The notes: generated by a model not told the origin, from the sequence alone. 40,129 nucleotides of DNA from Hyphomicrobiales bacterium (GCA_017305925.1 JAFKJW010000196.1:1-40129), one strand, 5' to 3'; positions 1 through 9,993 are shown, counted from the first letter of the stretch. A program made the numbers and translations.

Positions 1-468
1 AAGAGCGCGGGCGAGAAGGTCACGGAGGCCGAGCTGCGCGCCTATTGCCCGAAGGTGACGCTGCGCGACGGCACGAGCTTCTTCAACGTCTATGCCGGCG
101 GAGCCAAGGACGACCCCGCCAAGCTCGTCTACCAGACCTCGATCTCCGACGTGACCCGCACCTGCCGCTCCGATGGCGGCGCCTATACGATGAATGTCGC
201 CGTGGCGGGCCGCATCGTTCCGGGACCGTCCTTCACGCCCGGCACGGTCAACATGCCGATCCGCGTCGCGGTGATGCACGGCACGGAGGTCCTCTACTCC
301 CAGCTTCATTCCTATCCGGTCAACGTGTCCGACGGCGGCGCGGCGAGCCAGTTCGTCTTCAACGACCCGAACGTCTCCTTCACCATGCCGAGCGACGGCG
401 TGCAGGTCTATGCCGGCTTCGACGAGAGCGCGCCGGCCAAGTCCGCCAGGAAGGCGAAAAAGAAGTAG
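1..468 (+). CDS. Hypothetical protein, 3' part only
   Basis: The reading frame is open from the first base of the window, so the start lies outside and only the last 155 residues are visible. The fragment is rich in beta-type sequence (alternating V/T/Y and Gly) with two Cys (near residues 16 and 52 of the fragment) and ends in a Lys/Ala-rich tail before TAG. Nothing in it is a catalytic motif I recognise. The composition resembles small exported or lipoprotein-type conserved hypotheticals of rhizobia, but the signal peptide, if any, would be upstream. It converges on the HAD gene with only 21 bases between the two stops, so there is hardly room for a terminator. Coding is likely because codon positions show the GC-rich third base of the neighbours; the function is unknown. 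Confidence 0.7.
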   Translation, partial: KSAGEKVTEAELRAYCPKVTLRDGTSFFNVYAGGAKDDPAKLVYQTSISDVTRTCRSDGGAYTMNVAVAGRIVPGPSFTPGTVNMPIRVAVMHGTEVLYSQLHSYPVNVSDGGAASQFVFNDPNVSFTMPSDGVQVYAGFDESAPAKSARKAKKK

Positions 469-489
469 GGACGTCACCGCGCCCGCGTC

Positions 490-1179
490 TCAGGCGATCT
501 CGGACCAGCCGGCGAGGGCTTGCAGCACCCCGTTGAGCTCCGGCCAGCGGCGGATGACCGTCTCGGCCCCGGCTTCCGTCAGCGTGTCCGCGTGTCCGGG
601 ATAGGTGTGCGCGCCGCCGGTGAAGCCGATCACCCGCATGCCGGCGGCCTTGGCGCCGTGGATGCCGTGGACGGAATCCTCGATGACGAAGGTGCGCGCC
701 GGCTCCGCCTCCATCTTCTCGGCCGCGTAGCGGAAGACGTCGGGCGCCGGCTTCGGCCGGGCCGTCGGCGTTTCCAGCGACGAGAAGACGTTGCCGTCGA
801 AGAGCGGCTTGAGCCCGACCTTGGTCAGCATGGCATCCAGCCGCTCGCCCGAGGAATTGGAGCATATGCAGCGCTTGGCGTCGACCGCGGCGACCGCCTG
901 CCGCGCGCCCTCGATCGGCTGCACGCTGCGGCGCAGCTCCCGGTCGACGAGCTGCTCCGCCTGGTCGATCAGCGACGCCTGGAAGGGCATGCGCGCCTCC
1001 GTCTCGACACGGATGAGGATGTCGCGGAAGGTGAGGCCGGCATAGGCCTCCGTGATGTCGGCGGCTTCGATGGGATAGCCGGCCTTGGTGATGAGGTCGG
1101 CCTCGATGCGGGCCGCGATGACCTCTGAATCGACCAGGACGCCGTCACAGTCGAAGATGACGAGATCGATGTCTTGCAT
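490..1179 (-). CDS. HAD-superfamily hydrolase, subfamily IA (phosphatase-like)
   Basis: This is a 229-residue protein of the haloacid dehalogenase superfamily, probably a soluble Mg-dependent phosphatase acting on a small phosphorylated metabolite. All four HAD motifs are visible: motif I DCDGVLVDSE with nucleophile Asp10 and acid/base Asp12, motif II Ser107 in CSNSS, motif III Lys143 in RPKPAPD, and motif IV Glu167-Asp168 in IEDSVHG. The helical cap lies between about residues 18 and 90. The family includes phosphoglycolate phosphatases and beta-phosphoglucomutases, and motifs alone do not give the substrate. It is read from ATG at 1179 and transcribed divergently from the DNA methyltransferase gene, with about 170 bases between the two starts. 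It converges with the partial gene at the left edge. Confidence 0.88.
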   Translation of the reverse strand: MQDIDLVIFDCDGVLVDSEVIAARIEADLITKAGYPIEAADITEAYAGLTFRDILIRVETEARMPFQASLIDQAEQLVDRELRRSVQPIEGARQAVAAVDAKRCICSNSSGERLDAMLTKVGLKPLFDGNVFSSLETPTARPKPAPDVFRYAAEKMEAEPARTFVIEDSVHGIHGAKAAGMRVIGFTGGAHTYPGHADTLTEAGAETVIRRWPELNGVLQALAGWSEIA

Positions 1180-1304
1180 GAGGGATCCGGGAAAAGGGGG
1201 GAGGGACGGCGCCTGCCGTCGCCTGAACGATGGGCCCGCACATACACGAACGGCGCCCGATGCGCAAATTCCGCGGCCGCTTCACCGAATATTTACGCTG
1301 ATCG

Positions 1305-2484
<1,180 letters not shown>

Positions 2485-3096
2485 CTACAGCGCTATCCCG
2501 TGGCCGGCCAGCGCCTTTTCCAGCGCCGCCGGACCGGTGAAGTGGATCGCCTGCCAGCCGAATTCCCGCGCCGCCGCGATGTTCGCCGCATTGTCGTCGG
2601 TGAAGAGCGTGCGCGCGGGATCGAGCCCGAAGGTTCGGGTGTGGTGTGCGTAGATCGCCGGATCCGGCTTGATCAGCCTGATCTCGGCGGAGATCGTGAC
2701 GCCGCGCGTCTCGTTGAGGAACGGGAAGCGCTGGCGCGCCTCCACCAGCGTGTCGGCCGCGAAGTTGGTGAGCAGGGTCACGTCGTAGCCCTTCGCGATC
2801 AGGCCCCGCATCAGCGCGACCGAGCCGGCGATCTCGTGCGGCACCATCTCGTGCCAGTGGCGGCGGAAATTGCGGATGTTCTGCTCGTGTGCCGGATATT
2901 CGGCGATCAGCGCCGCCTCTGCTTCTTCCCAGCTCCTGCCGCGGTCCTGTTCCAGGTTCCATTCATGCGTGCAGACATTGTCGAAGAACCATTTGCGCTC
3001 GGCCGGATCGGGTATGAACCGGCTGAAGGGCAGGTTGGGATCGTAATGGATCAGCACCATGCCGATGTCGAAGACGATGTGGCGGATGTCGGTCAT
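2485..3096 (-). CDS. HAD-superfamily hydrolase, YihX-like
   Basis: This is a 203-residue HAD protein. Motif I reads FDIGMVL with Asp10 as nucleophile and Gly12 where many HAD phosphatases have a second Asp. This D-x-G form is seen in E. coli YihX (an alpha-D-glucose-1-phosphatase) and in dehalogenase-like members. Motif II is Thr110-Asn111, motif III Lys143 (IKPDP), and motif IV Asp167-Asp168 (TDDNAANI). The start ATG overlaps the stop of mutY by four bases (ATGA), so the two genes are almost certainly cotranscribed and translationally coupled. A sugar-phosphate substrate is possible given YihX, but this is an analogy. It could also be a reductive-pathway dehalogenase relative. No signal peptide or membrane segment is seen. 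Confidence 0.88.
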   Translation of the reverse strand: MTDIRHIVFDIGMVLIHYDPNLPFSRFIPDPAERKWFFDNVCTHEWNLEQDRGRSWEEAEAALIAEYPAHEQNIRNFRRHWHEMVPHEIAGSVALMRGLIAKGYDVTLLTNFAADTLVEARQRFPFLNETRGVTISAEIRLIKPDPAIYAHHTRTFGLDPARTLFTDDNAANIAAAREFGWQAIHFTGPAALEKALAGHGIAL

Positions 3097-4187
3097 GCGG
3101 GTTCGGAGTCTCGCTTCTTACGGGTGGCGCCGGGGAGGGCCGCCTCGATAGCCTTTTTCATCACCGTCGGCAAAGCCTCGTGGGGCAGGGCGGCGGGCGG
3201 CGACCACCACATGTCCGGCGTGACGGCGGCGCCGTCGACCTCGGCATGGTGCACGTCGAGCTCGAGCGCGAAATGCGTGAAGACGTGGACGATCCGGCCG
3301 GCGAGGCGCCAGTCGGCGGGGAAGGGGGCGGCCGCCATGCCCGTCTCGCCGTCGGTCCGCGCCGTCCAGCCGCTTCCGGGCACCTCCGCCATGCCGCCGA
3401 GCAGCCCGCTTTCGGGGCGCTTGCGCAGGAGCACGGCACCGTCCCCGCGGCGCACCGCGACGAAGGCCGCGCCGCGCCGCGTCGGCTTTTCCGCCTTCAC
3501 GGACTTGACGGGGAAGCGCTCCGGGTCGCCGCCCGCGAGCGCGGCGCAGTCTTCTTTGACCGGGCAGACCATGCAGACCGGCCGCCTCGGCGTGCAGATC
3601 GTGGCGCCGAGGTCCATCATCGCCTGCGCGAAGTCGCCGGGGCGCTCGCGCGGCACCAGCGCCTCGACCAGCTTGCGGATCTCCGCTTTCGCCTCCGCGA
3701 CGGGCCGCGCGATCGCGTTGCGGCGCGCCATCACGCGCTCGACATTGCCGTCGACCACGGCGGCCGGCCGATCGAAGGCGATCGCCGCGATCGCCGCGGC
3801 GGTATAGGCGCCGACGCCCTTCAGCGCGCGCAGGCCGGCCTCGTCCTCGGGAAACGCGCCGCCGGGCGAGGAGGCCACGCTTTCGGCGCAGGCCTTCAGG
3901 TTGCGCGCGCGGGAATAATAGCCGAGGCCGGCCCAGGCCTTCATCACCTCGTCCTGGCTTGCGGCGGCGAGATCCGCGACCGTCGGCCATGTCGCGACGA
4001 ATTTTCGGAAATACGGCTTTACCGCCTCCACGGTCGTCTGCTGGAGCATGATCTCCGACAGCCAGATGCGATAAGGGTCCGGCCGCGCGCCCGCCGCGAT
4101 GGCGTCCGGCGGGATCCGCCAGGGCAGGTCGCGATGATGGCGGTCGTACCAGCCGAGCAGGCGGTCTGAGAAGGAAGCGTCGGGCAC
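3093..4187 (-). CDS. mutY: A/G-specific adenine DNA glycosylase
   Basis: MutY removes adenine mispaired with 8-oxoguanine or guanine in base excision repair. Numbered from GTG at 4187 (364 residues), it has catalytic Glu45 in SEIMLQQT, a helix-hairpin-helix LKGVGAYTA at about 122-130, catalytic Asp146 in VDGNV, and the 4Fe-4S cluster C198-x6-C205-x2-C208-x5-C214. A C-terminal NUDIX-like domain that recognises 8-oxoG follows (about 235-350). The frame stays open upstream to ATG at 4280, but that start would overlap the first codon of the divergent DUF721 gene and add 31 residues unlike MutY, so I prefer 4187. No strong Shine-Dalgarno precedes it, so the start is uncertain. The stop overlaps the start of the HAD gene, forming a two-gene operon. 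Confidence 0.95.
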   Translation of the reverse strand: MPDASFSDRLLGWYDRHHRDLPWRIPPDAIAAGARPDPYRIWLSEIMLQQTTVEAVKPYFRKFVATWPTVADLAAASQDEVMKAWAGLGYYSRARNLKACAESVASSPGGAFPEDEAGLRALKGVGAYTAAAIAAIAFDRPAAVVDGNVERVMARRNAIARPVAEAKAEIRKLVEALVPRERPGDFAQAMMDLGATICTPRRPVCMVCPVKEDCAALAGGDPERFPVKSVKAEKPTRRGAAFVAVRRGDGAVLLRKRPESGLLGGMAEVPGSGWTARTDGETGMAAAPFPADWRLAGRIVHVFTHFALELDVHHAEVDGAAVTPDMWWSPPAALPHEALPTVMKKAIEAALPGATRKKRDSEPA

Positions 4188-4278
4188 ACGCGCCAGATAG
4201 GCGATGCGAGGCGGAAAGTCATGACAAGAGAGCGGATGCGCGCTGGAAACTTTCCGCCCCGCGATGCATAGGAGTGGC

Positions 4279-4779
4279 ATGGCAGTTCGAAAGTCCAGTC
4301 ACCCGGTCCCCGTCAGCGATCTCGTCGCCGGGCTGCTCGATCCGGTAATGCGCCGGCGCGCCGGCATTTCGGTCGGGCTGGTGCAATCCTGGGAGGAGAT
4401 CGTCGGCCCGCAACTCGCCGCAAGGTCACGGCCGCTGAAGGTGACGTGGCCGTCGCGCGCCGACGACCGCGGGACGTTCGAGCCCGGAACGCTGATCGTC
4501 GCCTGCGATGGACTTGCCGCGCTGCACATCCAGCACCAGACCTCCGAGATACTGGGGCGGCTGAACGCGTTCCTCGGTTTCTCGGGAATCGGCCGGATCA
4601 GGATCGTGCAGAAGCCGGTTTCGCAGCAGCCTCCGCCACGGCGTGCGCCGCCGCCCTTGCCGCCGGGTGCGGCGGAGGCCGTGGGCCGCCGCGTCTCCTC
4701 CGTCGAGGACGACGCCCTTCGCGCTTCGCTGGAGCGGCTCGGCCGTTCGGTGCTCGCCGAAAAAGCGCGCAAGGGGTGA
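4279..4779 (+). CDS. DUF721 / DciA-like protein
   Basis: This 166-residue basic protein has a DUF721 domain over about residues 10-105. The domain is shared with DciA, the replicative helicase loader or operator that occurs where DnaC is absent. The ATG at 4279 is chosen over an in-frame ATG at 4264 because AGGAG at 4270-4274 is well placed only for the former. Residues about 118-140 are a Pro/Arg-rich linker, followed by a charged C-terminal tail. In Rhizobiales a DUF721 gene commonly sits between mutY and a DsbA-like gene near smc, as here. That it acts in replication is inferred from the family; rhizobial members have not been shown by this sequence to load DnaB. The mutY gene is divergent, with about 90 bases between starts. 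Confidence 0.85.
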   Translation: MAVRKSSHPVPVSDLVAGLLDPVMRRRAGISVGLVQSWEEIVGPQLAARSRPLKVTWPSRADDRGTFEPGTLIVACDGLAALHIQHQTSEILGRLNAFLGFSGIGRIRIVQKPVSQQPPPRRAPPPLPPGAAEAVGRRVSSVEDDALRASLERLGRSVLAEKARKG

Positions 4780-4911
4780 GGATTCTCGCCTTTTCGTGAA
4801 CAGAATTTGCGTGTAACGCGATTGGATCGCGGCCCGCTATGCCTTAATGCGCGGCGCGATACGCAACCTTTCGACGCTGGCGCTTCCGTCCGGCAATTCT
4901 CGGGTGATTCG

Positions 4912-5679
4912 ATGCAGCTTTCGGTTTCTCGCAGGCAGGCGCTGATGGCGCTCGGCGCAGTTTCGGCCTCGGCGCTTCTGGCGGCGTGCAGCGACTCCGG
5001 TTCCGACACCAAGCCGCCGGCCACCGCCGAGACCAAGCCGGCCGAGGAGACGAAGCCGGCGGCCGAGGCGACGCCCGCAGCCGAGGAGGCAAAACCCGCC
5101 GACGCGCCCAAGGTGGAGGTTCCGCAGCCGGAAGGCGAGGTCGACGTCGCCAAGCTGATGGAGCCCGGCCCGCTTCCCGACGAGGTACTCGGCAAGGCCG
5201 ATGCCAAGGTGACGATCGTCGAATATGCCTCGATGACCTGCCCGCACTGCGCGCATTTCTCCAAGACGACCATGCCGGAGCTGAAGACGAAGTATATCGA
5301 CACCGGCAAGGTGCGCTACATCCTGCGCGAGTTCCCCTTCGACCCGCGCGCCGAGGCCGGCTTCATGCTCGCGCGCTGCGCCGGCGACAATTATTTCCCC
5401 ATGGTGGAAGTGCTCTTCCAGCAGCAGGAAGGCTGGGCCACGGCGCAGAACGGCAAGGAAGCGCTGCTCCAGATCGCGAAACTGGCCGGTTTTTCACAAC
5501 AGAAGTTCGAGGAATGCTTGACGAACCAGAAGCTTCTCGACGACATCAGGACGGTGAAGAATAGGGGTGCGAACGATTTCGGCGTCGATTCCACGCCGAC
5601 CTTCTTCATCAATGGCAAGCGCTACAAGGGAGCAATGACCATTGACGAGATTTCGGCGGTCATCGATACGCTTCTCTGA
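4912..5679 (+). CDS. DsbA-family thiol-disulfide oxidoreductase, predicted lipoprotein
   Basis: This is a 255-residue periplasmic protein that probably makes or isomerises disulfides. Residues 1-25 form a signal peptide with a twin-arginine-like SRRQALM and a lipobox LAAC ending at Cys26, so membrane anchoring through lipid is likely. Residues about 30-80 are a low-complexity spacer of Ala, Pro, Glu and Lys. The thioredoxin fold follows, with active site C110-P-H-C113 in SMTCPHCAHF and the cis-Pro loop in STPTFFINGKRY. The ATG at 4912 is chosen because it begins a proper signal peptide; the frame is open further upstream to 4807 without one. It lies 51 bases before smc on the same strand and may be cotranscribed with it. 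This pairing is common in the order and does not by itself imply shared function. Confidence 0.92.
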   Translation: MQLSVSRRQALMALGAVSASALLAACSDSGSDTKPPATAETKPAEETKPAAEATPAAEEAKPADAPKVEVPQPEGEVDVAKLMEPGPLPDEVLGKADAKVTIVEYASMTCPHCAHFSKTTMPELKTKYIDTGKVRYILREFPFDPRAEAGFMLARCAGDNYFPMVEVLFQQQEGWATAQNGKEALLQIAKLAGFSQQKFEECLTNQKLLDDIRTVKNRGANDFGVDSTPTFFINGKRYKGAMTIDEISAVIDTLL

Positions 5680-5730
5680 TGCGGTGACGTCCATCGCCCC
5701 GGTCCGGGGGATGGCGATGGCGTCGCGCGC

Positions 5731-8700
5731 ATGAAATTCTCGCGGCTCCGTCTTCTCGGCTTCAAGTCCTTCGTCGAGCCCGGCGAGTTCGTCATCGAGC
5801 GCGGGCTGACGGGCATCGTCGGCCCGAACGGCTGCGGCAAGTCGAACCTCGTCGAGGCGCTGCGCTGGGTGATGGGCGAAAGCTCCTACAAGAACATGCG
5901 CGCGTCCGGCATGGACGACGTGATCTTCTCGGGTTCGGGCACCCGCCCGGCGCGCAACACCGCCGAGGTGACGCTTTTCCTCGACAATGCCGACCGCACC
6001 GCGCCCGCCGCCTTCAACGATGCCGACGAATTGCAGGTGTCGCGCCGCATCGAGCGCGAGGCGGGCTCGGTCTACCGCATCAACGGCAAGGAGGCGCGCG
6101 CCAAGGACGTGCAGCTTCTTTTCGCCGACCAGTCGACCGGCGCCCGCTCGCCCTCCATGGTCGGGCAGGGCCGCATCGGCGAACTGATCCAGGCAAAGCC
6201 TCAGGCGCGCCGTGCGCTTCTGGAGGAGGCCGCCGGCATCTCCGGCCTGCACACGCGCCGCCACGAGGCGGAGCTCAGGCTCCGCGCGGCCGAGCAGAAC
6301 CTCGCGCGGCTCGACGACGTGGTCGGCGAATTGCAGTCGCAGATCGAGAGCCTGCGCCGCCAGGCGCGGCAGGCCTCCCGCTTCAGGAACATCTCTGCCG
6401 ACATCCGCAAGGCGGAGGCCACGCTCCTGCACCTGCGCTGGACGCAGGCGAAGGCACAGGAGGCGGACGCGCAGTCCGCGCTCTCGGCCGCGACCTCGCT
6501 GGTCGGCGAGCGCGCCCAGCAGCAGATGAACGCCGCGAAGGATCAGGCGGTCGGCGCTCACCATCTGCCGGAGCTGCGCGACGCCGAGGCGCGCGCGGCC
6601 GCCGCCTTCCAGCGGCTGTCCATCGCCAGGGCGCAGATCGAGGAGGAAGGCGCCCGCGCCCGCGCCCGCCAGGCCGAGCTCGACCGGCGTCTGGAGCAGC
6701 TCGCAGCGGATCTGGCGCGCGAGGACCAGATGCTGCGCGACAATGCGCAGGTGCTGCAGCGGCTGCTGGACGAGGAGACCGCGCTCGCGGCGGAAAATGC
6801 CGGCTCCGGCGAGCGCGAGGCGACCGCCGCTGCCGCGCTGGAAGCTGCCGGCGCGGTGCTCGCCGCCAGCGAGGCCGCGCTTGCCGCCTTGACCGCGGCG
6901 CGCGCCGAGGCCGCCGCCGAGCGCACGCAGGCGGAGCGGCAGATGCGCGACACGGCCGAGCGGCGGGACCGGCTGGCGCGGCAGCTTGCCGATATCGACC
7001 GCGAGGCCGGCGAGGTGGCGGCGCGGATCGCCGCCCTTGCCGACCCGGCCGAGAAGAAGCTGTTGGTGGATGCCGCAGAGACGGCCCTTTCCGACGCCGA
7101 AGCCGCGGCCGGCGCGGCCGAGAAGGCGGTCGCCGCGGCGCGTGCGGCCGAATCGGCGGCGCGCCCGCCGCTTCAGGAGGCGAGGTCGGAGCTTGCCCGC
7201 ATCGAGACCGAGGCGCGCACGCTCTCGAAGCTGCTCAATGCCGGATCGGGCGACCTTTTCCCCTCGGTCCTGGAGCAGATCGCGGTGGAGCGCGGCTACG
7301 AGACCGCACTGGGCGCGGCGCTCGGCGACGATCTCGACGTGCCGCTCGACCGCGCCGCTCCTGTCCATTGGGGCGAAAGCACGGTCGCGCCAGCCGATCC
7401 CGCCTTGCCCGAGGGCGTCCAGCGTCTCGCCGACGTCGTTCGCGCCCCCGCCCAGCTCGCCCGCCGTCTCGCGCAGATCGGCATCGTGGAGGCCGGCGAA
7501 GGCGCGCGATTGCAGAAGTTTTTGGCTCCCGGCCAGCGGCTCGTCTCGCGCGAGGGCGCGCTGTGGCGCTGGGACGGCCTCACCGCGAGCGCCGACGCGC
7601 CGACCGCGGCGGCCATGCGCCTGGCGCAGAAGAACCGGCTGGCCGAGCTCGACGCCGAGGCGGTTGGAGCGACGAAGCGGCTGCGCGCCGCCGAGGAGGT
7701 GCTGACCGCCGCCGAGCGCGCCGTCAGGGAGCGCGCCGAGGCGGAAAGACTGTCGCGCCAGGCCTGGCGCGATGCCCAGCATGCGGTGGGCGCGGCGCGC
7801 GACGAACTGGCCAGGGCCGAACGCGCCGCCGGAGAGCTCGTCAGCCGCCGTGCCGCGCTGGAGGAGGGCCGAACCCGGCTGGCCGACGCCAAGGCGGAAG
7901 CCGACGCCGCGCATGATGCCGCGCAAAGATCCTTTGCCGCCGCTCCCGACATCGCCGACTTGCAGGCGCGCCTCGACCGCGCCGCGGGAGAGGTCGCGCG
8001 CGACCGCGCGGCCCTTGCCGAGGCGCGCGCCGGCCATGACGGGCTGAAGCGCGAGGCGGAGGGGCGCGCGCGCCGGCTGAAGCAGATCGCCGAGGAGCGC
8101 GAGACCTGGGTGCTGCGGGCCGAAAATGCCGACAGGCAGATCGCATCGCTCTCCGAGCGGCGCGCCGAGGCGCAATCCGAACGCAAGGCGCTGGAGGACA
8201 TTCCCGACGAGATCGACGCCAAGCGCCGCGCTCTGCTGTCGCAGCTTTCCGAGGCCGAGACGCTGCGCAAGGCGGCGGCCGACAAATTGCAGGAGGCGGA
8301 GAGCCGGCAGGCGGCCCTGGACAAGGCCGCCACCGCGGCGATCCAGGCGCTCGCCGAATCGCGCGAGGCGCGCGCCCGGGCCGAGGAGCGGCTGACGGCG
8401 GCCGACGAGCGCCGGCGCGAGGCCGAGGCGCGAATCCAGGAGGTGCTCAGCGTCCCGCCGCATCTCGTCATCCAGCACACCGGCCTGAAGACAGGCGATC
8501 CGGTGCCCGACATGGCGGAGATCGAGCGCGCCGTCGACCGGCTGAAGATCGAGCGCGAGCGCCTCGGCGCCGTCAACCTTCGCGCCGAGGAAGAGAGCAG
8601 GGAGCTCTCGGAGCGGCTGGAGACCATCGTTTCGGAGCGCGAGGACATCATCGAGGCGATCCGCAAGCTCAGGCAGGCCATCCAGAGCCTCAACAGGGAA

Positions 8701-9189
8701 GGCCGCGAGCGGCTGCTGGCCGCGTTCGACGTGGTGAACGCCCAGTTCCAGCGGCTCTTCACGCATCTCTTCGGCGGCGGCACGGCCGAGCTGCAGCTCA
8801 TCGAATCGGAGGATCCGCTGGAAGCCGGCCTCGAAATCCTCGCCCGTCCGCCAGGCAAGAAGCCGCAGACCATGACCCTCCTGTCCGGCGGTGAGCAGGC
8901 GCTGACCGCGATGGCGCTGATCTTCGCGGTGTTCCTCACCAACCCGGCACCCATCTGCGTGCTGGACGAGGTCGACGCGCCGCTCGACGACCACAATGTC
9001 GAGCGCTTCTGCAACCTGATGGACGAGATGGCGCGCACCACCGAGACGCGCTTCGTCATCATCACCCACAACCCGATCACCATGGCCCGCATGAACCGCC
9101 TGTTCGGCGTGACCATGGCCGAGCAGGGCGTCAGCCAGCTCGTCTCGGTGGACCTCCAGACCGCCGAGCAGATGCGCGAGGCGAGCTGA
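5731..9189 (+). CDS. smc: Chromosome segregation protein SMC
   Basis: This is a full-length condensin ATPase of 1152 residues that organises and segregates the chromosome. It has the Walker A motif GPNGCGKS at 31-38, an N-terminal ATPase half to about 160, a first coiled-coil arm to about 495, and a hinge at about 500-630 (DLFPSVLEQI onward). A second coiled-coil arm runs to about 950, followed by the ABC signature LSGGEQ at 1051-1056 and Walker B VLDEVDAPLDD with Asp1079-Glu1080. The coiled arms are very rich in Ala, Arg and Glu. The kleisin partners ScpA and ScpB are not in the window. Because of the biased codons, an open frame of more than 1200 codons runs antisense across it; I treat that as a shadow. 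Confidence 0.97.
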   Translation: MKFSRLRLLGFKSFVEPGEFVIERGLTGIVGPNGCGKSNLVEALRWVMGESSYKNMRASGMDDVIFSGSGTRPARNTAEVTLFLDNADRTAPAAFNDADELQVSRRIEREAGSVYRINGKEARAKDVQLLFADQSTGARSPSMVGQGRIGELIQAKPQARRALLEEAAGISGLHTRRHEAELRLRAAEQNLARLDDVVGELQSQIESLRRQARQASRFRNISADIRKAEATLLHLRWTQAKAQEADAQSALSAATSLVGERAQQQMNAAKDQAVGAHHLPELRDAEARAAAAFQRLSIARAQIEEEGARARARQAELDRRLEQLAADLAREDQMLRDNAQVLQRLLDEETALAAENAGSGEREATAAAALEAAGAVLAASEAALAALTAARAEAAAERTQAERQMRDTAERRDRLARQLADIDREAGEVAARIAALADPAEKKLLVDAAETALSDAEAAAGAAEKAVAAARAAESAARPPLQEARSELARIETEARTLSKLLNAGSGDLFPSVLEQIAVERGYETALGAALGDDLDVPLDRAAPVHWGESTVAPADPALPEGVQRLADVVRAPAQLARRLAQIGIVEAGEGARLQKFLAPGQRLVSREGALWRWDGLTASADAPTAAAMRLAQKNRLAELDAEAVGATKRLRAAEEVLTAAERAVRERAEAERLSRQAWRDAQHAVGAARDELARAERAAGELVSRRAALEEGRTRLADAKAEADAAHDAAQRSFAAAPDIADLQARLDRAAGEVARDRAALAEARAGHDGLKREAEGRARRLKQIAEERETWVLRAENADRQIASLSERRAEAQSERKALEDIPDEIDAKRRALLSQLSEAETLRKAAADKLQEAESRQAALDKAATAAIQALAESREARARAEERLTAADERRREAEARIQEVLSVPPHLVIQHTGLKTGDPVPDMAEIERAVDRLKIERERLGAVNLRAEEESRELSERLETIVSEREDIIEAIRKLRQAIQSLNREGRERLLAAFDVVNAQFQRLFTHLFGGGTAELQLIESEDPLEAGLEILARPPGKKPQTMTLLSGGEQALTAMALIFAVFLTNPAPICVLDEVDAPLDDHNVERFCNLMDEMARTTETRFVIITHNPITMARMNRLFGVTMAEQGVSQLVSVDLQTAEQMREAS

Positions 9190-9293
9190 CCGCGCACCCG
9201 GCCACGCCGGCATTTCATGAGGCGGAGCAGGCTTGCGAGCTTGTTCTCCCGCTTCGGCGGAACCATATCCCGGGTTCCATCATGGAGACGATC

Positions 9294-9560
9294 ATGAAAT
9301 TTGCCACGACCGTGCCTCTCGCCCTCTTCGCCGCGATGGCCGCTGCTCCTGCATTGGCCGCCGACCGCCTGCCCACCTCCGAGGAGCGCGCAAAGATCGA
9401 ATCCGTGCTGAGGGCCGAGGGCTTCGTCTCCTGGGGCGATATCGAGCTCGACGACAATCGCGTCTGGGAGGTCGACGACGCGCGGCACTCCGACGGCCAC
9501 GAATACGATCTCGACCTCGATCCGCAGTCCCTGGCGATCGTCAAACGGGAACGGGACTGA
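9294..9560 (+). CDS. Small secreted PepSY-like protein
   Basis: This is an 88-residue protein with a clear Sec signal peptide (residues 1 to about 21, cleavage after ALA in PALAADR). The mature part has about 67 residues: a helix with EERAKIESVLRAEGF and a beta region ending in EYDLDLDPQSL. This is the layout of small PepSY-domain proteins, which bind or inhibit partners in the periplasm. ATG 9294 is preferred to ATG 9282 because GGAG at 9284-9287 is well spaced from it and the signal peptide begins there. It lies about 100 bases after smc and may have its own promoter. The stop is 21 bases from the convergent VOC gene. Function is not known beyond the family. Confidence 0.8.
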   Translation: MKFATTVPLALFAAMAAAPALAADRLPTSEERAKIESVLRAEGFVSWGDIELDDNRVWEVDDARHSDGHEYDLDLDPQSLAIVKRERD

Positions 9561-9581
9561 GCTTGCCGCGGCCGCGGTCTC

Positions 9582-9926
9582 TCAATCCCCCCAGACCGCC
9601 AGCTCGTTGCCGGCCGGGTCCCTGAAATGGAAGCGCCGGCCGCCGGGGAAGGAAAAGATAGGCCTGACGATCGCGCCGCCATGCTCCTGCACGGCGGCCA
9701 GCGTCTCCTCCAGGTCTTCCGAGTAGAGGACGGGCAGCGGCTTGGCCGGCGCTTCCGCTCCGTCGGCCTGGAAGCCGCCTTCGAGCCCTTCGTCGAAGGC
9801 CGAGTAGGTCGGCCCGTAATCCGTGAATGACCATGCGAAGGCGGCGCTGTAAAAAGCCTTGACGGTGTCCAGCGTGCCGCCGCTGGCCGGCATTTCGAGA
9901 TAGTCCAGCTTGCCGGTGATCCTCAT
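9582..9926 (-). CDS. VOC-family protein (glyoxalase/bleomycin resistance-like)
   Basis: This is a 114-residue single VOC module. It shows the family features: a start with KLDYLEMPASG, the helix VKAFYSAAFAWSF, and the C-terminal strand FHFRDPAGNELAVWGD with a metal-ligand Glu in GNELAVW. Proteins of this type bind a divalent metal and act as dioxygenases, lyases or resistance proteins; many in this subgroup are of unknown substrate. The start at 9926 is supported by GGAG eight bases upstream on the minus strand; an in-frame ATG at 9950 lacks a good site. It is divergent from ppdK, with about 190 bases between starts that contain an inverted repeat at 9994-10015. Confidence 0.88.
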   Translation of the reverse strand: MRITGKLDYLEMPASGGTLDTVKAFYSAAFAWSFTDYGPTYSAFDEGLEGGFQADGAEAPAKPLPVLYSEDLEETLAAVQEHGGAIVRPIFSFPGGRRFHFRDPAGNELAVWGD

Positions 9927-9993
9927 GGGAAGCGCTCCGATGTTCTTCATATGTTCTAGATGAGGCAAGGCTTTCGTGCAAGCGGCTAAGTGA

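Noticed and set aside
5494-9213. A reading frame of more than 1200 codons on the minus strand across smc
   Set aside because: It is the exact antisense of a well-supported SMC gene, is very rich in Arg, Leu, Gly and Ala without any domain, and is explained by the lack of stops in GC-rich codon bias.
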